Shown piece after piece: positions 5,686 to 9,354 of a stretch of DNA of 9,354 bases (positions are counted from its first letter, which is position 1; every line of letters begins with the position of its first letter). The stretch is from Nitriliruptoraceae bacterium (lineage in GTDB: Bacteria; Actinomycetota; Nitriliruptoria; Nitriliruptorales; Nitriliruptoraceae), in assembly GCA_007118045.1 (NCBI GenBank), contig SKTG01000116.1, positions 1 to 9,354 of the forward strand, written 5' to 3'. Both the position numbers and the translations under genes were made by a program. The notes under the pieces are model-generated. The model searched no databases. It was given only the letters and a program-made list of their open reading frames with translations, and was not told the origin of the DNA.

Positions 5686-6336
5686 GTGTCACTGCTCGAC
5701 CGGACCTTCGCCGCGCTGTACGACCCGGCCATGGCGCGCGCCGAACGGGGCGAGCTCGGGGAACGACGACGCCAGCTGCTCCGCGACAGCGCCGGTCACG
5801 TCGCGGACGTGGGCGCCGGGACCGGCGTGGTCCTCGACCATCTCGGTCCGGCCGTCGAGAAGGTGACGCTGATCGAGCCCAACCCCGAGATGGCCGCGCG
5901 TCTGCGCCGTCGCGCGCGACGCGGCCTCGCCGACGCCGACGGGCGCGAGGCGGCCGCGAAGGCCGTGGTCGATGTCCGCGAGGCACCGGCCGAGGCTCTG
6001 CCGCTGCCCGACGACAGCGTGGACACCGCGGTGTCGATGCTCGTGCTCTGCTCCGTCGACGACCCGATGCGCGCGCTCGCGGAGATCCGCCGCGTGCTCC
6101 GGCCGGGTGGCCGGCTCGCGCTGATCGAACACGTCGCGGCGCCCGGACCGACGGGATGGCTGCAGCGCGCCCTGGCGCCCACCTGGCGGGTGTTGGCGCG
6201 CGGTTGTCGGCTGCATCGCGACACGGGGTCACTGCTGGTTGCGGCGGGGTTCGACGTCAGCGACGTCCACGCCTGGCGACTGCCGGGCGGCGGCCCGGCG
6301 GCGCATGCCATCGCCGGGATCGCACGGCCCAGGTGA
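5686..6336 (+). CDS. Class I SAM-dependent methyltransferase (UbiE/METTL7-like)
   Basis: A 216-residue soluble methyltransferase. Motif I, VADVGAGTG (39-47), binds SAM. The acidic residue ending the second strand is E64 (LIEPNPEMA), which contacts the SAM ribose. ALPLPDDSVDTAVSMLVLCSV (about 104-124) is the motif II region, and LRPGGRLALIEHV (138-150) is motif III. The C-terminal RGCRLHRDTGSLLVAAGF segment (172-189) resembles the METTL7/UbiE-like group, which acts on small or lipid-like acceptors. The acceptor here is not predictable. An Arg/Ala-rich insertion lies at about 72-98. The GTG start has GGGAG six bases upstream. It is divergent from mdh and convergent with folD, so it is transcribed alone. 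It sits between folD and mdh, genes that are neighbours in other actinobacteria. Fold is certain; role is unknown. Confidence 0.92.
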   Translation: MSLLDRTFAALYDPAMARAERGELGERRRQLLRDSAGHVADVGAGTGVVLDHLGPAVEKVTLIEPNPEMAARLRRRARRGLADADGREAAAKAVVDVREAPAEALPLPDDSVDTAVSMLVLCSVDDPMRALAEIRRVLRPGGRLALIEHVAAPGPTGWLQRALAPTWRVLARGCRLHRDTGSLLVAAGFDVSDVHAWRLPGGGPAAHAIAGIARPR

Positions 6337-6344
6337 CCGTCGTC

Positions 6345-6372
6345 CGCCGGCCGGCTCCCCGGCTCACCGGCG
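6345..6372. terminator. GC-rich hairpin between the methyltransferase gene and folD
   Basis: CGCCGG (6345-6350) pairs with CCGGCG (6367-6372). Immediately inside, CCGG (6351-6354) pairs with CCGG (6359-6362) around a CTCC loop, leaving a 4-nt bulge (6363-6366). The ten GC pairs fill most of the 27-bp convergent gap and run into the last nine bases of folD. The symmetry suggests a bidirectional terminator. There is no U-tract, so termination is inferred. Confidence 0.55.
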
Positions 6373-7236
6373 CGGCAGCCCCCGTCGCGCCCGGGCGGCC
6401 TCGAGCGTGTTCTGCAGCAGCATCGCGACCGTCATCGGTCCGACCCCGCCGGGGACGGGGGTGATGGCTCCCGCCACCTCGACGACACCGGCGAAGTCGA
6501 CGTCACCCACGAGCTTGCCGTCGTCGTCCCGGTTGGTCCCGACGTCGATCACGGTGGCGCCCGGTCGGACCATGTCGGCGGTGATCAGACCGATGCGACC
6601 GGCGGCCGCGACGACGACGTCCGCGGTCCGGCACACCCCGGCCAGATCGCGTGTCCGGGAGTGGGCGACGGTGACCGTGGCGTCACGGCCCTTGAGGGTC
6701 ATCATCACCGAGAGGGGCCGACCGACGAGGTTCGAGCGACCCACGATGACGACGTGGCTGCCGGCGAGCTCGACCCCGGCGTGCGCCAGGATCTCGAGCA
6801 CCCCGTATGGCGTGCACGACAGGAAGGTGGGGTCACCGACCGCGAGCCGGCCCGCCGTGTAGGGGTTGAGCGCGTCGACGTCCTTGGCCGGGGCGATCAG
6901 CTCCTGCACCGGCCCCGGGTCGAGGTGGTCGGGCAACGGCAGCTGCACGAGGATGCCGTCGACCTCGTCGTCCTCGTTCAGCTGGGCGACGAGCTCCTCG
7001 AGCTCCGACTGGCCGGTGTCGGCCGCGAGCACGCGCTGCTGGGACCGCAGACCCGCGGCCTCGCTCGCCCGGTGCTTCATGCCGACGTAGACCTGTGAGG
7101 CCGGGTCCTCGCCGACCAGCACCGCGGCCAGGCCGGGTGTGACACCCCGCTCGTCGCGCAGCTGGGCGACCTCGCCGGCGATGCGCTCGCGGACCTGTTG
7201 GGCGAGCGCCTTGCCGTCGATGATGCGCGCGGTCAC
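6364..7236 (-). CDS. folD: Bifunctional methylene-THF dehydrogenase / methenyl-THF cyclohydrolase
   Basis: Converts 5,10-methylene-THF via 5,10-methenyl-THF to 10-formyl-THF, using NADP; cytoplasmic dimer. It is 290 residues from the GTG at 7236, normal for FolD. The N-terminus MTARIIDGKALAQQVRE is canonical. Catalytic Tyr50 and Lys54 are in VYVGMKH (49-55). Gln98 is in GILVQLPLP (94-102), and Asp121 is in KDVDALNP (118-125). The dinucleotide loop GRSNLVGRP is at 166-174 and PVPGGVGPMTVAML at 260-273. The open frame continues upstream through the purH spacer, but similarity begins at this GTG, which has GGAGG five bases before it. It lies 172 bp downstream of purH on the same strand and supplies the formyl donor used by PurN and PurH. 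The 3' end overlaps a hairpin shared with the methyltransferase gene. Confidence 0.98.
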   Translation of the reverse strand: MTARIIDGKALAQQVRERIAGEVAQLRDERGVTPGLAAVLVGEDPASQVYVGMKHRASEAAGLRSQQRVLAADTGQSELEELVAQLNEDDEVDGILVQLPLPDHLDPGPVQELIAPAKDVDALNPYTAGRLAVGDPTFLSCTPYGVLEILAHAGVELAGSHVVIVGRSNLVGRPLSVMMTLKGRDATVTVAHSRTRDLAGVCRTADVVVAAAGRIGLITADMVRPGATVIDVGTNRDDDGKLVGDVDFAGVVEVAGAITPVPGGVGPMTVAMLLQNTLEAARARRGLPRR

Positions 7237-7241
7237 TGGGG

Positions 7242-7246
7242 CCTCC
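7242..7246 (-). promoter_or_regulatory. Shine-Dalgarno of folD
   Basis: GGAGG on the minus strand, five bases before the GTG at 7236-7234, fixes the folD start within a longer open frame. Confidence 0.75.
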
Positions 7247-7307
7247 AGGTCTCGTCGGGTACGGGGCGGCGAGGTGCATCGGGCACCGGGACGGCCGAGG
7301 GAGGGCG

Positions 7308-7313
7308 ACGGTA
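7308..7313 (-). promoter_or_regulatory. folD: Weak candidate -10 box for folD
   Basis: TACCGT on the minus strand fits the loose TANNNT pattern and lies about 70 bases before the folD start, just past the alternative hairpins. No -35 is recognisable, so folD may simply be read through from purH. Low support. Confidence 0.2.
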
Positions 7314-7315
7314 GA

Positions 7316-7344
7316 CGTCCGGACCCGCCTCGGACGAGCCGAGG
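7316..7344 (-). other. Two mutually exclusive hairpins in the purH-folD spacer
   Basis: CCTCGG (7328-7333) pairs with CCGAGG (7339-7344) around a 5-nt loop. CGTCCG (7316-7321) pairs with CGGACG (7331-7336) around a 9-nt loop. The two 6-bp stems share bases 7331-7333 of one arm, so only one can form at a time. They lie 65-93 bases past the purH stop. The arrangement resembles an attenuator in outline, but there is no U-tract and no recognised ligand domain. Confidence 0.35.
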
Positions 7345-7371
7345 GCCGCACGGGGCTCCGTTGTCGGAGGT

Positions 7372-7408
7372 GGGTTGCCGCCCTGGGTGGGTGGGCTCCC
7401 GAGGTGGG
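7372..7408 (+). other. G-quadruplex-like G-tracts directly after purH
   Basis: Five GGG runs lie on the + strand at 7372-7374, 7385-7387, 7389-7391, 7393-7395 and 7406-7408. The middle three are one base apart, and a fourth tract is reachable on either side over a 10-nt loop. This is the template strand for purH and folD, so the mRNA would be C-rich. The run abuts the purH stop codon. Quadruplex formation is only a possibility. Confidence 0.4.
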
Positions 7409-8959
7409 TCAGTGCCGGAAGTGACGGCGCCCGGTGAACACCATCGCGATGCCGTGCTCGTCCGCGGCGGCGACCACCTCCTCGTCGCGGACCGAGCCAC
7501 CCGGCTGGACGATGGCGCGGATCCCCGCCGCGGCCGCCGCGTCCGGGCCGTCCCGGAACGGGAAGAACGCGTCGCTGGCGAGCACGGCACCCTCGTGCCG
7601 GTCACCCGAGCGTTCGACGGCCAGGCGTACCGCGTCGACGCGGCTCATCTGCCCCGCGCCCACGCCGACCAGCTGCCGGTCGGCGGCCAGCACGATGGCG
7701 TTGGACTTGGTGTGCTTCGCGGCGACCCAGGCGAAGCGCAGGTCGGCCAGGGTGGGCTGGTCGGGCCGGACACGGGTGACCACCTCCCACGCCGACCATG
7801 GCTCCTCCCCGACGTCCGCGTCCTGCACGAGCAGCCCACCCGCGATGCTGCGAAGCTGGCGGCCGGCGCGGGGCGACGTCGCGGTCGGCAGCGTCAGGAT
7901 CCGCAGGTTCTTGCGCGCGCGCAGCTGGTCGAGGGCGTCCTCGTCGTAGCCCGGGGCGATCACCACCTCCGTGAAGACCTCGGTGATGCGCTCGGCCGTG
8001 GCCCGGTCGATGCGACGGTTGGCGGCGACGATGCCACCGAAGGCGCTCACGGGGTCGCCGGCCAGGGCCCGCTCGTAGGCCACGGACAGCTCCGACGCCG
8101 ACGCGCAGCCGGCGGGGTTCGTGTGCTTGATGATGGCCACGCACGGGTCCTCCGACTCGAGCGCCAGCGCCCAGGCGGCGTCCGTGTCGAGCAGGTTGTT
8201 GTAGGACAGCTCCTTGCCGTGCAGCTGCTCCGCGCCGGCGACCCCCGCGTCGGCGGTGCCCGAAGCCGGCGCGTACAACGCCGCGCGCTGGTGGGGGTTC
8301 TCGCCGTAGCGCAGGCGGGCCCGTCGCGGCAGCGCGAGCGAGAGCTGCTCGGGCATCTCGTGGTCACGCTGGAACCAGTCCGCGACCCCGGCGTCGTAGC
8401 GGGCCGTGTGCTGGAAGGCCGTGCTCGCGAGCTCACGTCTCAGCTCCGGGCCGAGCCCTCCGTGCGCGTCGAGCTCCTCGAGGATCCGGCCGTAGTCGAG
8501 GGGATCGACGACCACACCGACCGAACCGTGGTTCTTGGCCGCCGCCCGGACCATGGTGGGGCCACCGATGTCGATCATCTCGACGACGTCACCGTCCGGC
8601 GCTCCGGACCGCACGGTGTCCTCGAACGGGTAGAGGTTGACCACGACCAGGTCGATCGCGCCGACCCCGAGCTCGTGCAGCTCCTCGACGTGGGCGGGAT
8701 CGTCGCGGTCGGCGAGGATGCCGGCGTGGATCCGCGGGTGGAGCGTCTTGACCCTGCCGTCGAGACACTCCGGGAACCCGGTGAGTTCGGCGACCTCGGT
8801 CACGGTCACGCCGGCGTCACGGATCACCTGCGCGGTCGAGCCGGTCGACACGAGCTCGATGCCACGCTCGTGCAGGTCGCTGGCCAGCTGCGCCACCCCC
8901 GTCTTGTCGAAGCAGCTGACCAGCGCGCGGGCGACCGGGGTGTACGGCGGGGTGCTCAC
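7409..8959 (-). CDS. purH: Bifunctional AICAR transformylase / IMP cyclohydrolase
   Basis: Performs the last two steps of IMP synthesis: formylation of AICAR with 10-formyl-THF, then ring closure. It is 516 residues from the GTG at 8959, normal for PurH. The N-terminal IMP cyclohydrolase (MGS-like) domain spans about 10-145, with VSCFDKTG (14-21), LVSTGST (36-42), GRVKTLHP (68-75) and IDIGGPTMVRAAAKN (129-143). The transformylase domain follows, with RYGENPHQ (217-224), SYNNLLDTDAA (252-262) and the catalytic Lys278-His279 in KHTNPAG, then AFGGIVA (306-312), KHTKSNA (415-421), GQMSRVDA (436-443) and ASDAFFPF (461-468). The protein ends in VFTGRRHFRH. The GTG overlaps the purN stop as GTGA and has AGGAG five bases upstream, inside purN. 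Longer upstream frames are read-through of other sequence. All active-site motifs are intact. Confidence 0.98.
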   Translation of the reverse strand: MSTPPYTPVARALVSCFDKTGVAQLASDLHERGIELVSTGSTAQVIRDAGVTVTEVAELTGFPECLDGRVKTLHPRIHAGILADRDDPAHVEELHELGVGAIDLVVVNLYPFEDTVRSGAPDGDVVEMIDIGGPTMVRAAAKNHGSVGVVVDPLDYGRILEELDAHGGLGPELRRELASTAFQHTARYDAGVADWFQRDHEMPEQLSLALPRRARLRYGENPHQRAALYAPASGTADAGVAGAEQLHGKELSYNNLLDTDAAWALALESEDPCVAIIKHTNPAGCASASELSVAYERALAGDPVSAFGGIVAANRRIDRATAERITEVFTEVVIAPGYDEDALDQLRARKNLRILTLPTATSPRAGRQLRSIAGGLLVQDADVGEEPWSAWEVVTRVRPDQPTLADLRFAWVAAKHTKSNAIVLAADRQLVGVGAGQMSRVDAVRLAVERSGDRHEGAVLASDAFFPFRDGPDAAAAAGIRAIVQPGGSVRDEEVVAAADEHGIAMVFTGRRHFRH

Positions 8960-9354
8960 GTCGGCTCCTGGACGGACGGGGAGGGGGTCCGGGACACGTG
9001 GCGGCCATCGATGCGCAGCTCGCCGCGGCAGAGGGCGGCGACGCACGCCGGCAGCAGCCGGTGCTCCACCGCCTTGATGCGGGCGTGCAGGGAGGTCTCC
9101 GTGTCGTCGTCGCGGACCTCGACGGGTTCCTGTGCCACGATCGGGCCGTGGTCCACCTGCTCGTCGACGAGGTGGATGGTCGAGCCGGTGACCTTCACGC
9201 CGTAGTCGAGCGCGTCGCGGACGGCGTGCGCGCCCCGGAAGGCCGGCAGCAACGAGGGGTGGGCGTTGACGACGCGGTCGGGCCAGCCGGCGAGGAACGC
9301 GCCGGAGAGCACCCGCATGAAGCCGGCGAGGACGACGGCGTCGGGACGGTGAGC
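8956..9354 (-). CDS. purN: Phosphoribosylglycinamide formyltransferase, C-terminal part
   Basis: Transfers a formyl group from 10-formyl-THF to GAR in purine synthesis. Only the last 132 residues are in the window; the frame is open at the right edge and the N-terminal GAR-binding part is missing (family about 190-220 residues). The catalytic Asn and His are in VVNAHPSLLPAF (visible residues 30 and 32), and the third catalytic residue, Asp69, is in VDEQVDHGPIVAQ. The preceding PDAVVLAGFMRVLS segment is typical of PurN and shows that the Met at 9318 is internal, not the start. The 3' end overlaps purH by four bases (GTGA) and carries the purH Shine-Dalgarno, so the two enzymes are probably made in coupled amounts. 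Confidence 0.97.
   Translation of the reverse strand, partial: AHRPDAVVLAGFMRVLSGAFLAGWPDRVVNAHPSLLPAFRGAHAVRDALDYGVKVTGSTIHLVDEQVDHGPIVAQEPVEVRDDDTETSLHARIKAVEHRLLPACVAALCRGELRIDGRHVSRTPSPSVQEPT
8965..8969 (-). promoter_or_regulatory. Shine-Dalgarno of purH, inside purN
   Basis: AGGAG on the minus strand, five bases before the GTG at 8959-8957, lies within the last codons of purN. It supports the purH start. Confidence 0.7.

Noticed and set aside
7237..7605. Upstream extension of the folD frame into the spacer and purH
   Set aside because: FolD similarity begins at the GTG at 7236, which has GGAGG in place; the extension has no family match.
7139..9205. A 688-residue + strand open frame
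   Set aside because: It is the antisense shadow of purH and parts of folD and purN, open only because of the high GC content. Its composition is unlike a folded protein and it has no recognisable motif.
1..9354. CRISPR array, tRNA or rRNA genes, insertion sequence or phage genes, toxin-antitoxin or defence cluster
   Set aside because: No regularly spaced repeats, cloverleaf, transposase or integrase motifs, or recognisable defence genes were seen. The HNH protein stands alone among housekeeping genes, with no partner gene that would make it a defence system.

Overview
The window looks like chromosomal DNA from a very GC-rich bacterium, most likely a member of the Actinomycetota. Three things suggest this. 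Base composition is roughly 70% GC with strong third-position GC. Five of the seven visible or proposed starts are GTG. One gene encodes a DUF222/HNH (13E12-type) protein, a family typical of actinobacteria. The order purN-purH-folD with mdh close by is also one I know from actinobacteria such as Streptomyces. I cannot assign a genus from sequence alone.

Layout, left to right. A glutamate dehydrogenase gene, cut off at its 5' end, runs on the + strand (2-1018) and meets a convergent two-gene unit, trpS followed by an alpha/beta hydrolase gene (minus strand, 2855-1075). A perfect 8-bp hairpin fills the gap between them. A divergent intergenic region of about 140 bp, rich in dyad symmetry, separates trpS from a + strand DUF222/HNH protein gene (2997-4448). 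That gene converges on malate dehydrogenase (mdh, minus strand, 5517-4531). A second divergent region of about 170 bp, with an 8-bp-arm inverted repeat, separates mdh from a + strand class I SAM methyltransferase (5686-6336). The methyltransferase gene is convergent with folD across 27 bp that are part of a GC-rich hairpin. The right third is the minus-strand purine/one-carbon unit purN (partial) - purH - folD.

How the genes work together. PurN and PurH both use 10-formyl-tetrahydrofolate, and FolD makes it, so the right-hand unit couples purine synthesis to its cofactor supply. Mdh (TCA cycle) and glutamate dehydrogenase (link between 2-oxoglutarate and nitrogen) are central metabolism. TrpS is essential for translation. 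The hydrolase, the HNH protein and the methyltransferase are the accessory genes, and their substrates are not evident.

Most of the window is ordinary housekeeping DNA, and I found no convincing new multi-gene system. The points most worth checking are: the altered HNH active site together with an apparent leaderless promoter next to a 16-bp palindrome; the inverted repeat between mdh and the methyltransferase gene; the GTGA stop/start overlap of trpS with a hydrolase gene that has no Shine-Dalgarno of its own; and the structured purH-folD spacer. No rRNA, tRNA, CRISPR array, insertion sequence or phage gene was seen.
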